Assembly: GCF_000340215.1 (NCBI RefSeq)
Contig: NW_006921535.1
Location: 4,326,596 to 4,390,595, forward strand
Direction of reading: 5' to 3'
DNA: 64,000 nucleotides
From: Pseudocercospora fijiensis CIRAD86
Taxonomy: Eukaryota; Ascomycota; Dothideomycetes; Mycosphaerellales; Mycosphaerellaceae
Shown here: piece after piece, positions 1 through 12,900 of the stretch
How the letters are laid out: each line of letters opens with the position of its first letter
How positions within the stretch are numbered: the stretch's first letter is position 1
The notes under the pieces: model-generated
The model's database searches: none
What the model saw: only the letters and a program-made list of their open reading frames with translations
What the model was told of the DNA's origin: nothing
Position numbers and translations under genes: made by a program

Positions 1-293
1 GATACAGGTAATTATTCTATACTCGGCATATATAGCCGGCGTTCGTAGCCGGTAGATACTAATAGTTAAATAGAAAGCGTTTCTCGAAGGCAGAGTGCTA
101 CTACTATATAAAATCTTTACTAAGGCAGAGAGGGCTTGTATCCGGAATCTAAGCTGCTAGTAGGATAGGTTAGCGTTAGAATTCTCTAAATCTCTATATA
201 AGCCTCCGAAGGATTACCTATTTTAGCGATACGGCTTTATCTCGACTACTCTATAGGTACCCGAAGAAGCTCGAGCGCTCTTTAAGGTCTTTA
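1..293 (+). pseudogene. RIP-degraded coding remnant, left half (target of gypsy copy A)
   Basis: This is the sequence into which gypsy copy A inserted. It ends in the 5-bp target duplication CTTTA (289-293), and the same sequence resumes at 14616. Joined across the insertion, one plus-strand frame reads basic and acidic residues (for example FTKKRKEFED) through TAG stops, which suggests an old coding region. I do not recognise the family. Positions 28-52 carry two copies of the GCCGG motif that recurs through the left nest. Confidence 0.45.
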
Positions 294-491
294 TATAAGA
301 AGGGTTATGTTAGCAGGTAGATAGGGTAGTAGTAGGTACGAGTAGTATTCGATAGAGAACTAGAAGGAGAAGGAGGAAGGTAGGCTAGTTAGCCTACTAC
401 TAAGCGCTAAGCCCTGCCTAAGGCATCGAGACCCTAGCTTTACTCGAGCCCGGTTACATACTAATTACATGTAACCTCTTTAGTCCTAACA
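294..491 (-). repeat. 3' LTR of gypsy copy A
   Basis: This 198-bp repeat matches 14418-14615 and, in inverted orientation, 2867-3063 and 9782-9978. In element orientation the LTR runs from TGTTAG to CTTACA. Here the inner strand shows CCTAACA at 485-491, and the CA end has been mutated to TA. The adjoining purine tract, AGAAGGGAAGCG on the minus strand just right of 491, is the expected polypurine primer site. Confidence 0.92.
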
Positions 492-1776
492 TACGCTTCC
501 CTTCTAAAGGCCGCGCCCTCGTAGCCGGTCCTTGTTCTAGTCTTAACCTCTATTGCTACTAACTTAGTAGGTCTAATAAGCCGCTTAGTCCGCGCTAAAT
601 TAAACGTACAACTACCGATTATATAACTATATCAAACCTCACCTCTAAACAACACAATATATAACTCTAACTGCGCTATCTCTATATACAATAAACTATA
701 AAGTGATATGTATCTATAAGAATTAAGGGCCTTCGACTAATTATAATACGAGCGCGTCTTCCCTACTATAATAGGTAGACGTACGAGGTATTGTAGCCCT
801 GCCTCTGTTCTAAGTAATATCGTACCGAGTTCTTTGCGTCTACTCTTAAAAGACCTAGCAATGTCCGCTTCCGAGGGTTTATTCGCTTCCGAGGGTTACT
901 ATTCTTATTATTACGAGGACTATTATTTACTATCGTAGTTTTACTAGCCCTAATTAGTTAGGTTTAGTAGCCTTTAAGTGTCAACTAATTATATCTTTTT
1001 AAAAAACTTAGTTCTTCTAGTTTCTATAGGTAAAGGCTATTATAAGTGCAGTAGTAGAGGTTCGCCTCGCTTAAAGGGTTAGATAGATCGAGGAGTAACC
1101 TATTGTCCGCAAGATCGACCCTAGCTAGCTTAGCTCTATAGTTTTGCCCTTAGTTAGTTAGTCTATTAAGCTACTCAATCCTTTTAAGCCTTAATATTTT
1201 GACTTAGCCTTAAAGTTTTAACTAAAGTTTTGATTAAAGTTTTAATTAAAGGTGCCTTAGGCTCGTAGTGTAGGTAAGGTTGTATCTATAGGCGTAGCGA
1301 CAATAGTAAGTAATATTAACAATAGCGGCGCTAGTCGTCTTAGCGCTAACTTTACCTTCTTCTAATTTCCTTCTTTAACTAATAACAACTCGGTAACACC
1401 GTTACTAATATAGCGGTATCCTTCCTTTCTCGAATAGCAATATACCCCGCAACACTATTACTAATATAGCCGCGCCGGCCGCGCCGTCCTTCGCTAGCTC
1501 GTAGCGCGACGCTATTATCTTTATTACCGTTATTCGTATGCGTACGCGCGTATCGCCCTTGTCGATCGCTTAGGCCTTAGAGCCTCGATAGAATAAAGGA
1601 ACAAAAGGGGCGCTAAGAGAAGGGTCTTATAGGGTGCGCTAGTAAAGAGGTAGATTCTATAGTAGTATAGTCTTATTGTCCTTTATTACTAACAATTGCT
1701 TGCCTCTAATTAGTTAGCTAATAGTACCCCGGGGGTAGTATTAATCCTAGGCCTTAATAGTAACATTATAAGCTTT
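492..1776 (-). other. 3' untranslated segment of gypsy copy A
   Basis: This segment lies between the chromodomain end and the 3' LTR of copy A. It matches copy B at about 8566-9781 in inverted orientation and copy C at 45809-47040. No coding frame is evident. It contains a short array of AAAGTTTTAATTA-like units near 1206-1250 that is shared by all three copies. Confidence 0.75.
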
Positions 1777-2866
1777 TAGCCTTCTTCTTGTTCTTTACGC
1801 TAGTCTAATACTTATCTAACAACTCGGTTATGTCCTTAAAGGAACCTTTAGCTTCCTATAAGTCCTATTTAGGTAAATAGCCTTGCTATCTTAACAGGTA
1901 CTCCTTCTTACCCTTCCTAGTCCGGTGCTATAGGATACGTTCTATAGACTACAGTTCTTTACTATCCGCTAGTATGTCTTCGTATTTAGTAGGGGCTTTA
2001 TCCCCCTCGCGTAAGTAATATAGCTTAAGGAGGGATATATAGAAGGTGTTATAGATAGTGTAATAAGGTAGAAGCTATAACTAATAGGCCTAAGCGGAGG
2101 AGCTCTTAACTTCTCGAATGCGGAATAGACTAATGTATCTTAGTGCGAGCTTAGGCCTTGTTTTGCCGTTAGGTAATAGGTGCTTGCGGATGCGGAGGTT
2201 CTTAGTGCTTAGTATAACTATATCGCCTTGCTTGAAGGTTATTAGCGTATAGCGCTTATCGTAGTAGGTCTTTTAGTACTCTTAAGCCCCTATTAGCTTC
2301 TTAGCTATCTTAGTATAGATTTCTCGCATCTTCTAGACACGTTCTATTACCGCTAGTGTTTCTAGTACTTAACGCGCTTCCCTTTCCTTACGCTCGGCCT
2401 CGAGCGAGGTAAATGGATCTTGTAGTAGGGTAGCGTTTTAGCCTATTATAGCTATATATAGTAAAACCTTAGTTAATAAGTGCACACTATTATTGTATAC
2501 GAATTCTGCAGGCTATAGGAGATTCACCTAATCCTTAGGGTTCTCGTTAATGTAACTACGCAGGTACTACTATAGGGTAGCATTCTGCCTCTCTATTTAA
2601 CCGTTAGTCTATAGATAGAAGGCTATTAATAGCCGATACTTTAGTCTTAGCTATAAGCAAATCTCGCTCTAATAGTAAGATATAAATATCGAGCCCCTAT
2701 CGGAGACTATCCCCTTAGGGGTTCCCTAATAGGTATAGAAGATGTTACTCTATAGCGCCTCTACTATATTAATAGTAGTCTAGTCTTTCCGCGCTAGGAT
2801 ATATCGAGCGCCTTTAGTAAATCGATCTACTATAATAAGGATAGCATTATATACGTCCTTGCTACC
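1777..2866 (-). pseudogene. Gypsy copy A: integrase C-terminal part and chromodomain
   Basis: On the minus strand, 2866 down to about 1777 continues the integrase that breaks off at 9984. It reads the segment after the integrase catalytic start, including GTPKGIVSDRGS and NATLQQY-like motifs, then the C-terminal integrase domain, then a chromodomain around 1955-1790 (pattern SIERIL...KKEYLL...GYSP). A chromodomain fused to integrase defines chromoviruses and is known to steer integration to marked chromatin. The frame has many TAG/TAA codons at former Gln/Trp positions. It is interrupted at 2866 by copy B. Confidence 0.85.
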
Positions 2867-3063
2867 TGTTATAACTAAAGAGGTTATATGTAATTAGCAT
2901 ATAACCGGGCTCGAGTAAAGCTAGGGTCTTAATGCCTTAGGCAGGGCTTGGCGCTTAGCAATAGGCTAACTTGCCTGCCTTCCTCCCTCTCCTCCTAGCT
3001 CCTTATCGAATACTACTCGTACCTACTACTACCCTATCTACCTACTAATATACCCTTCTTATA
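2867..3063 (+). repeat. 5' LTR of gypsy copy B
   Basis: This 197-bp repeat starts TGTTA and ends CTTATA (originally CTTACA, the last C lost to RIP). It pairs with the 3' LTR at 9782-9978. The left flank is CTACC. Confidence 0.93.
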
Positions 3064-3286
3064 TAGTATTCGATCCACCCTTTAAGGGCAGCAGCTAGAT
3101 AGTCCTTATTTTAAGCTTTTAGCGGTATAGCTACGAAAACTATCGATTTAACTATATTGCGCCCGAAGAACGGGACCTATACGTACTATTCCACTAAAAC
3201 AACCGTACCAATCATTAAGCAAGGCCTTCTATACGGCCTATTATACTAAGTTAAGCACACTAGACCGATATTTACTAATTCCGCTA
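3064..3286 (+). other. Gypsy copy B leader between 5' LTR and gag
   Basis: This untranslated leader follows the LTR and would hold the primer-binding site just after 3063. I could not match a specific tRNA because the stretch is RIP-mutated. The same sequence occurs inverted in copy A at about 14200-14417. Confidence 0.6.
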
Positions 3287-4700
3287 CATCCGTATCTTAG
3301 GGGCTAATAATACATTATTAGTGTTACCCCCTATTACAATAGCCGGCTTATTACGAAGCAACAACAACCGTGCTACCGCTAGCAGCGCTAGCAATAACAA
3401 CGCTAGTAGCACAGTTCCCGCCGAAGTGCCTACTAAAGTGCCTCCTGCTAAAGAGCCTGCCGGAGAACCTATTAAAGAAGAACCTATAATTCTAGGTAAT
3501 GATCTAGAATTGCCTATTAACGACATTCTTAACAACATTGTTAATCGACGATATAGCTAACTAGCCTTTAGTCCTCAACTAGTAGAGAGACTTTAAGAAG
3601 CTACCTAAAACAGGCTTACTACCCTACGTTAAGAACAATAGCTAAAGGATAACCTCCTCGAAATTCGCCGCCTTTAGGAGGCCCTAACAACTAACACTAA
3701 GTCGATAGTAGGACCTTCCTTACTATTAGTCCTAGTCTAGAAGAAGGATGCTAAACTTAAGGACTGCACCGTATTTAATAGCTCTAGTCGAAAGCAATAT
3801 AACGACTACATTCGTAACTATAAGCTTAACTAACGAAACGTACTAAGGGCTCTACTAAATGACTATTTACTAGTCGTCTATGCTATGCAATATATTAACG
3901 GCGACCTAAAACGCACCTAGGATAACCATTTTAACTCCCTTAATAACTAGACTACTGTTTAGTAGCAGACCTACAAAACTATTATACTAGACACCCTTAG
4001 AAACCCTATACTAAGGCAACAACACGCTTAGGACTAGTACCTTCGAGCTAAACAAAAGACTAATCAATCGGCTCGCTTATTTAAGGCCTATTTAAAGACC
4101 CTCGAAGACGACCTCCCGACTAAAACTAATTCTATCTAGATCTCCGAAATACGCCCTAAATTAAGATAGGAATTGGTCCTTAAATTAGACCGCCGCCGTG
4201 TGTTTAAACAGGCCAATCTTATACGCATTCAATTTATAGTCGAAGTCGAAACTGCTAAACGAGCTGTCTAGCTCTAATAACGACTAGAATTAAGGATCCG
4301 ACCTACTAGCAACCGTAGCAACCGTAGCTGCGGAGGAAATCAAGGTTCCTACTAAGACAACAACGCTAACAATAGGAATAGTAACAACGACCGTAGAAGA
4401 AGCCGTAGCCGGCGGCTATATAGAGGAGGCCGTAATAGGGGCCGTAGAAGGGGCTCGTATCCCTATAATACTAACCGCTCGACTAATAATAGCAGCAACA
4501 ATAGCTACGGCAACAATCTCCCGACCGGATTGAAGTACTTTAACTATAATAGCACTAGCTATCTACTAGGCCAATGCGACAAACCTAAGGACTAGGCCCG
4601 AATCGACCGTGCTACCGCCGAACACCGAAAGCACCTTTTAGTAGCTAACGCTACCCCTATAGGCTAACCTTCTTATTAGTCGAAAAAAGAGTAAGCGCCG
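3287..4700 (+). pseudogene. Gypsy copy B gag remnant with CCHC zinc knuckle
   Basis: An uninterrupted frame survives only at 3321-3560 (79 codons, rich in Ser, Asn, Pro and Glu, with PTKVPP/AKEPAGEP-like repeats). The same N-terminal segment survives in copy A at 13906-14160, so it had few RIP-prone codons. Reading on through stops gives a gag body. A zinc knuckle at about 4533-4578 has the spacing CX2C-X4-H-X4-C, but its Cys and His positions now read Tyr (TGC/TGT to TAC/TAT and CAT to TAT). Gag would form the particle that packages element RNA. It is non-functional here. Confidence 0.82.
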
Positions 4701-7700
4701 CACTAACTGTTAGCCTTGTACGGCGTAAGACTATCGACATTGTACTAGCTATTATACGCACCTGTCTCGTATTAGACTCGTATAGCAACAATTATAGAAC
4801 TAAGGTTACGCTAGACCTAGGAAATTCAGTTAGTGCCCTTATTAGCTATCGCCTAGCTAAGCAATTAGACCTTCGACAATTGCCTAGGACTAACCTACTA
4901 ACCCTTGCTTAGTTTAATAACGCTCGGCATTTAACCTACGGAGCCTACTATGTCTATATAGCCCTAAGAGACGACCTCGGCAATGAGCGCCTACTAAACT
5001 TTACTACCTACGTAGTAGACATAGACAGCCTCCTATCTAATATTGTTATTAGCAACCCTGTTCTTAAGTACTATACTATAGTTATAGACTTAGGCAGTTA
5101 ATAATAGCGATTTGGAATCGCTAGGAAAGAGGACATTAAATACATTAATGTTAGCGAGTACCCTAATAATATTAGGGTCCTATTTATTAGTAACCTAACC
5201 CTAGCCGATCCGACGGCCGACCTACTCGGTAGTAATAACGATAAACCTATACCCCCTAATGATCCTAATTAGCTTGCTCGCATACTAGAGCCTATCCGAG
5301 AGACCTATATTAATGTGTTTAAATACTACCTAGTATCGACATTGCCTATATTTAAAGAGACGGATTATAAGATTGACATTATAGAGGGCAAAGAGGTCCC
5401 CTTTAGGCCACTCTACAACCTTAGTAAAAGGGAGCTTGCTATGTTGCGTAAGTATCTAGAGGAAAACCTAGCTAATAGCTAGATACGGTATAGTAACAGC
5501 CCTACTAGCGCCCCTATCCTATTCGTACTAAAGAAGGATAGTAGCCTACGCCTATATATTAATTACCGCGGACTTAATACTATTACTATCAAAGACCGCT
5601 ATCCACTTCCGCTTATTAATAAGACTCTCGATCGCCTTTCTAGTACCTACTACTACACTATATTAGACATTAAGGACGCCTATTACCGTATCTGTATTCG
5701 CAAGGGCGATAAATAGAAGACAGCCTTTCGTACTCGCTATAGCTATTTTAAGTACTTAGTTATGCCATTTAGGCTAGCTAATGCCTCTACTATATTCTAG
5801 TCCTATATCAATCGGGCCCTATTAGGCCTATTAGATTACCTCTATATAGTTTACCTAGATAACATCCTAGTTTACATACACTCTCCTAATATTGCGGAAC
5901 ACTAGGCTACAGTCCGTAAGGTACTCGATCGCCTAAGGGCCTATAGACTGTATTATAAACCTTCTAAATGCACCTTTGCTACTAAAGAGGTATTATTCCT
6001 TAGCTTCCTTGTATTAACCGAGGGTATTAAGGCTAATCCTAATTAGATTAAAACCATTACTAAATAGCCTGTTCCTACGTTAATTAAGGAGCTATAGTCG
6101 TTCCTCGGTTTTGCTAACTTCTATCGCCGATTTATTAAGGGCTATTCGAGGCATATAATGCTACTAACTAAGCTCACTAAAACCAAGGCTAACCTAACTA
6201 GAGAGTTTAAATAGACTAATAGAGCACAAGCCGCTTTTAACGGTTTAAAGAAGCGCTTTACTAAAGTCCCCTTGTTATACTATTTCGTACTAAGCAAATA
6301 GATCCGTATTAAGACTAACGCTTCCTAGTTCGCTATATTAGCTATTATATCACAATAGGCTAATAACAATTACTAGCACCTAATCGCCTTCTTTTTACGG
6401 AAGATAATCGATATAGAACGTCGCTACGAGACCTACGAGTAAGAGCTCCTAGCTATTATCGAGGCCTTCAAGTACTAGAGGCACTAACTCGATAGGGCTT
6501 AACATACAATACAGGTCTATACAGACTATAACAACCTCCGTAGAATTACGAAGGTTACTAGGGTTATAGGTCGACAGGCTAGATAGGCCGTCTACCTCGC
6601 TAGGTTTGATTTTGATATATTATATCGGCTAGGCGTAAGCAACCCTACTAATAGCCTATCGAGGCGACCTAATTACGACGGCGAAACCTAACACATTAAT
6701 TCTTTGTTTCTAACCCTGCAGTATAAGATTGCTATAGCCTGTATTATTAATAAGCAAGCGTAGGATAAGCGGCTTACCGGACTCCGCGACGGCTTAAAGC
6801 ATATTAATGCTCTTACTATATTAACAGTGCGTGTTAAGGCAAGGGCTAAGGACACAGATAGGAGAAGTTATAATAACTCCCTAGTCGATATCGCTATATA
6901 TAGTAATAGCGATTAAAGCACTAATATAGTTAATCCGGCTACTAGTACTATTAGATGCATACAATGCGTACCTCGTTTAATAGCGAGGGTACTACTAAAT
7001 AACCTTACAAATAGGGATAGTCAATCGTTTATAAATAAGCTATTACGTACGTAGCAGAGGGACGCCTTTGCTACTAAACGTATCGACAAGCTTATAAGTA
7101 GGCGAACGACTCGATCTAGTAAGAGTAACTAGTCGATCGATAACAAAGGTTATTTGAAGTTTAAGGGCAGATACTATATCCCCGCTAAACATTCGATCCG
7201 ATAAGAACTTCTTAAGCGATACTATAATAGTAAGCTTGCCGGTTACTATAGTATAGAGAGGTCGCACGAGCTACTATCGCGCATATACTACTAGCTAAAT
7301 AGTAAGCGGGATATAAAGGAATACGTTAATACGTGTGCCGTGTGCTAACGTGTTAAGGCACTAAAGCATTAGCCTTTTAGCGAGTTGTCCTCCTTACTAA
7401 TCCCTTACAAGCTATTTATAGAGCTTACAATAGACTTTATTATAGGCCTTCCGCCTGCTAAACGCAGGGGCAGCAAGGACGTGTATAATGCTATCCTTAT
7501 TATAGTAGATCGATTTACTAAAGGCGCTCGATACATCCCGGCGCGCAAGGATTAGACTGCTATTAATATAGCAGAGGCGCTATAGACTAACATCTTCTAT
7601 ACCTATTAGGGAACCCCTAAGGGGATAGTCTCCGATAGGGGCTCGACATTTATATCGCACTATTAGAGCGAAATATGCCTATAGCTAAGACTAAAGTATC

Positions 7701-8564
7701 GGCTATTAACAGCCTTCTATCTATAGACTAACGGTTAAACAGAGAGACAGAATGCTACCCTATAGCAGTACCTGCGCAGTTATATTAACGAGAACCCTAA
7801 GGATTAGGTTAATCTCCTACAACCTATAGAATTCGTATACAACAATAGTGTCTACTTATCTACTAAGGTGTCGCCTTATTTCGCTATAATAGGCTAGAAC
7901 GCTGCTATGCTACAAGACCCCTTATCGCTCGAGGCCGAGCGTAAGGAAAGGGAAGCGTATCAAGTACTAACACCTAAGACACTAGCGGCCATTAAGAGGG
8001 TTTAAAAGATGCGGGAAATTTACGCTAAGATAGCTAACAAACTAGCAAAGGCCTAGGCCTATTAGAAGACCTACTATAACAAATACTACCTTCTAATAAC
8101 CTTCAAGCAAGGCGACCTAGTTATGCTTAGTACGAAGAACCTCCGTATCCGCAAAAACCCCTCGCCTAATAGCAAAACAAGGCCCAAACTCGCACTAAGG
8201 TATATCGGCCCTTTCCGTATCCGAGAACCTAGGGGCACCTAGGCCTATTAGTTATAGCTTCTACCTTATTATACTATCTATAACACCTTCTATGTATCCC
8301 TCTTTAAGCCGTACTATCTACGCGAAGGGGATAAAGCACCTACTAAATCCGAGGACATACTAGCTAATAGTAAAGAACTATAGTCTATAGAACGTATCCT
8401 AAAGCACCGGACTAGATAAGGCAAGAAGGAGTACCTATTAAGGTAGCAAGGCTATTCGCCTAAATAGGACTCGTAGGAAGCTAAAGGTTCTTTTAAAGAT
8501 ATAACTAAGTTGTTAGATAAGTATTAGACTAGTGTAAAGAACAAGAAGAAGGCTAAGGGCCTAT
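4701..8564 (+). pseudogene. Gypsy copy B pol remnant: PR-RT-RH-IN-chromodomain
   Basis: Reading through RIP stops gives: an aspartic protease core at about 4811-4846 (LDLGNSVSALIS); RT from about 5330, with its catalytic box at about 5850-5870 reading YLDNILV instead of YLDD; RNase H around 6300-6560 (ETYE and ELLAIIEAFK visible); an HHCC integrase zinc finger at about 7220-7350 (NTCAVCQ); an integrase core at about 7430-7900 (IDFIIGLPPA, IVSDRGSTF); and a chromodomain at about 8370-8500. The order and motifs fit a Ty3/gypsy chromovirus. Both the D-to-N change and the stops are TpG-to-TpA or CpA-to-TpA changes. The last codon before the 3' region is TAA near 8562. Confidence 0.9.
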
Positions 8565-9781
8565 AATGTCGCCTAGGAATAATGCTACCCCCGGGGTGCT
8601 ATTAGCTAACTAATTAGAGGCAAGCAATTGTTAGTAACAAAGGATAACAAGACTATACTAGGCGCGCTACGACGCGTTAACTAATTGCCTGCTCTTTTAA
8701 GGACTCTATCTCTTTACTAACGCGCCCTATAGGTCCCCCTTTTATTCTTTTATTCTATCGAGGCCTTAAGGCCTAGGCGATCTGCGAGGACGGCGCGCGC
8801 GTAAATGGCGATAGTAATAATAACGACGGCGCGGCCGGCGCGGCTATATTAGTAATAGTGTTATAGAGTGTGTTGCTGTTTAAGAAAGGAAGGACATAGC
8901 TATATTAGTAACGGTATTGCCGAGTTGTTATTAGTTAAAGAAGGAAATTAGAAGCAAGGTAAAGTTAGCGCTAAGACGGCTAGCGCCGCTATTATTAATA
9001 TTACTTGCTATTGTTACTGCGCCTACAGATACAACCTTACCTGCACTACGAGCCTAAGGCACCTTTAATTAAAACTTTAATTAAAACTTTAATCAAAACT
9101 TTAAGCCGCTTAAAAGATTAAGCGACTAATAGACTAGCTAACTAAGGGCAAAACTATAGAGCTAAGCTAGCCGGGGTCGATCTTGCGGATAATAGGTTAC
9201 TCCTCGATCTATCTAACCCTTTAAGCGAGGCGAACCTCTACTACTACACTTATAATAGCCTTTACCTATAGAAACTAGACGAGCTGTGTTTTTTCGGAAA
9301 AGATAAGATAAGATTAACAATTAAAGGCTACCAAACCTAGCTAATTAGGGCTAGCGAAACTACGAACAATAATAGCCCTCGTAATAATAAGAACAAACCC
9401 TCGGAAGCGGATATAGCTAGGTCTTTTAGAGTAAACGCAAAGAACTCGGAACGACATTACTTAGAGTAGAGGCAGTGCTACAATACCCCGTATACCTACC
9501 TATTATAGTAGGGAAGGTACGCTCGTATTATAATTAGTCGATAGTCCTTAATTCTTATAGCCTTATATCCCTTCACTTTATTATATACAAGAATAGCGCA
9601 GTTAGAGTTAGACATTGTGTTGTATTAGAGTTAAGGTTTGATATAGTTATATAATCGGTAGTTGTGCGTTTAATTTAGCGCGGACTAAGCGGCTTGTTAG
9701 GCCTGCTAAGTTAGTAGTAATAGAGGTTGAGACTAGAATAAAGACCGGCTACGAGGGCGCGGCCTTTAGAAGGGAAGCGTG
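8565..9781 (+). other. 3' untranslated segment and polypurine tract of gypsy copy B
   Basis: This is a non-coding segment between pol and the 3' LTR. It is the inverted counterpart of 492-1776. Just before the LTR, 9768-9779 reads AGAAGGGAAGCG, a polypurine tract of the type that primes plus-strand DNA synthesis. AAACTTTAATTA-like direct repeats lie near 9066-9103. Confidence 0.7.
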
Positions 9782-9978
9782 TGTTAGGACTAAAGAGGTT
9801 ATATATAATTGGTATATAACTAGGCTCGAGTAAAGCTAGGGTCTTAATGCCTTAGGCAGGGCTTGGCGCTTAGCAATAGGCTAACTTGCCTACCTTCCTC
9901 CCTCTCCTCCTAGCTCCTTATCGAATACTACTCGTACCTACTACTACCCTATCTACCTACTAATATACCCTTCTTACA
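9782..9978 (+). repeat. 3' LTR of gypsy copy B
   Basis: This 197-bp repeat runs from TGTTAGG to CTTACA, preserving the TG...CA ends lost in the 5' copy. It is followed by the target duplication CTACC at 9979-9983, after which copy A integrase sequence resumes. Confidence 0.94.
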
Positions 9979-9983
9979 CTACC

Positions 9984-12900
9984 CCTACGCCTAGCAGGTA
10001 GAAGGCCTATAATAAAGTCTATTATTAGCTTAGTAAATAGCTTCTTTAGAATAGGGAGCGAAGACAACTCGCCGAACGGCAAGTGCTTCGGTGCTTTAAC
10101 TCGCTAGTATACTATGTAGGTCTGCGTATGCTCCTTTATATACCGCTTACTATTTAGCTAGTAGTGTATACGCGATAGTAGCTCGTGCGACCTCTCTATG
10201 CTATAGTAACTAGCAAGCTTACTATTATAGTACCTCTTTAAAAGCTCTTGTCTAATCGATTGTTTAGCGGGGATATAGTATCTGCTCTTAAACTTTAAGT
10301 AACCTTTGTCGTCGATCGACTAGCTATTACTCTTACTAGATCGAGTCGCCCGTCTACTTATAAGCCTATTAATACGCTCGATAGCAAAGGCGTCCCTCTG
10401 CTAAGCATGTAACAGCTTATCTATAAACGATTAACTATCCCTATTTGTAAGGTTATTTAATAGTACCCTCGCTGTTAAACGAGGTACGTATTGTATACAT
10501 CTAATAGCACTAGCAGCCGGAACTGCTACAACCTCTTCTATAGTGCTATCGCTATATAGACTGTTACTATAAATAGTAATGTCCTTAATCGAGTTACTAT
10601 AGCTCGAGCGATCTACGTCCTTTTTAACGTATACTAGAAGAACGACAACTCCGCTATAGCACTTGTTGCCGCCGCGGGGTCCGGAAGTCCGCTTATCCTA
10701 CGCTTGCCTACTAACAATACGGGCTATAGCAATCTTACACTATAGGGTTAGAAACAATAAATTAATGTACTAAGTCTCGCTATTGTAATTAGGCCGCCTC
10801 GATAGGCTATTAGTAGGGTTACTTACGCCTAGCCGATATAACGCGTCGAAATCGAACCCGGCGAGGTAGACGGCCTATCTAGCCTATCGACCTATAACCC
10901 TAGTAATCTTCGTAATTCTACGGAGGTTGTTATAGTCCGTATAGACCTAAATTGTGTACTAAGTACTATTGAGATAGTAGCGCTAATACTTAAAGGCTTC
11001 TACGATTGCTAAGAGCTCTTACTCGTAGGTCTCGTATCGACGCTCTATATCGATTATCTTCCGTAAAAAGAAGGCAATTAGGTGCTAGTAATTGTCCTTA
11101 TCTAATTGCTGTAATATAATAGCCGATACAGCGAACTGTAAAGCGTTAGTCTTAATACGGATCTGCTTGCTTAGTACAAAATAGTGCAATAAGGGGACTT
11201 TAGTAAATCGCTTCTTTAGACCGTTAAAAGCGGCTTGTGTCTTGTTAGTCTATCTAAACTCTCTAGATAGATTGGCCTTAGTTTTAGTAAGCTTAGTTAA
11301 TAGCATTACGTGCCTCGAATAGCCCTTAATAAAACGGCGGTAGAAATTAGCGAAGCCGAGGAACGATTAAAGCTCCTTAATAGACGTAGGAATAGGCTAT
11401 TTAGTAATTGTTTTAATCCGGTTAGGATTAGCCTTAACACCCTCGGTTAAAATAAGGAAGCTAAGGAATAATACCTCTTTAGTAGCAAAGGTGCATTTAG
11501 AAGGTTTGTAATGTAGTCTATAGGCTCGTAGGCGGTCGAGGACCTTGCGTACTACGGCCTAGTATTCTATAATATTAGGTAAATGTGTATAAACTAGGAT
11601 ATTATCTAGGTAAACTATACAGAGATAGTCTAATAGGCCTAAAAGGGCCCGATTAATGTAGGACTAGAATGTAGCAGGGGCATTAGCTAGCCTAAATAGT
11701 ATAACTAAGTACTCGAAATAGCTATAACGAGTGCGAAAGGCTATCTTCTATTTATCGCCCTTACGAATACAGATACGATAGTACGCATCCTTAATGTCTA
11801 GTATAGTATAGAAGTAGGCCCTAGAAAGGCGATCGAGGGTCTTATTAATAAGCGGAAGTAGACAGCGGTCTTTAATAGTAATAGTATTAAGTCTACGGTA
11901 ATTAACGTATAACTGTAGGCTACTATCCTTCTTTAGAACAAACAGGATTAGTGCACTAGTAGGGCTATTACTATATCGAATGCGACTATTAGCTAGGTTT
12001 TCCTCTAGATACTTACGCAATATAGCAAGCTCTCGTTTACTAAGGTTGTAGAGGGGACTAAAAGGAACCTCTTTGCCCTCTATAATATTAATCTTATAAT
12101 CCGTCTTTTTGAATATAGGCAATGTCGATACTAAGTAGTGTTTGAACACATTAATGTAAGTCTCTCGAATAGGCTCTAGTATGCGAGCAAGCTAATTAGG
12201 GTCTATGCTATTAGGGGGCATAGGCTTATCGTTATTACTACCGAGCAGGTCGGCAGTTAGATTAGCTAAGGCGGAGGCTAGTGTTAGGTTGCTAATAACA
12301 GGACCCTAATATTATTAGGACACTCGCTAATATCGATGTATTTAATGTCCTCTCTTCTAGCGATTCTAAATCGCTATTGTTAACTGCCTAAGTCTATAAC
12401 TATAGCATAGTGTTTAAGAACAGGGTTGCTAATAACAATAGTAGCTCCCCTATATAGGTTGTCTATATCTACTACGTAGGTAGTAAAGTCTAGTAGGCGT
12501 TCATTTCCGAGGTCGTCCTTTAGAGCTATAGGGATATAGTAGGCCCTATAGGTTAAGTGCCGAGCGTTATTAAACCAAGCAAGGGTTAGTAGGTTAGTCC
12601 TAGGCAGTTATCGAAGGTCTAATTGCTTAGCTAGGCGATAGCTAATAAAGGCACTAACTGAATTTCCTAGATCTAGTATAACCTTAGTTTAATAGCTAGT
12701 GCCCTTCGTGTCCTATATAAGGTAGGAGCGTATTATAGCTAGCACAATGTCGATAGTCTTACGCCGCACAAGGCTAACAGTTAGTACGGCGCTTATTCTT
12801 TTTTCGAAGGTTGGCCTATAGGGGTAGCGTTAGCCGCTAAGAGGTACTTTCGGTGTTTAGCGGAAGTACGGTTAATTCGGGCCTAGTCCTTAGGTTTGTC

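Larger units (their letters stand above)
2867..9978 (+). mobile_element. Ty3/gypsy chromovirus copy B, nested in copy A
   Basis: This is a complete 7.1-kb plus-strand LTR element. Its LTRs are 2867-3063 and 9782-9978, with CTACC on both sides (2862-2866 and 9979-9983). Removing it plus one CTACC restores the integrase sequence of copy A, as comparison with copy C near 58935-58950 confirms. The two LTRs differ mainly by G/A transitions, as RIP would leave. Coding order is gag, protease, RT, RNase H, integrase, chromodomain. Copy B is younger than copy A because it interrupts it. Confidence 0.94.

Noticed and set aside
3284..3538. 84-codon minus-strand open frame opposite gypsy gag (also 13928-14197 plus in copy A)
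   Set aside because: It is an antisense shadow of the Pro/Ala/Ser/Asn-rich gag N-terminus; the repeat composition leaves both strands open.
7043..7267. 74-codon minus-strand open frame inside gypsy copy B
   Set aside because: It is antisense to the integrase zinc-finger region of the element.
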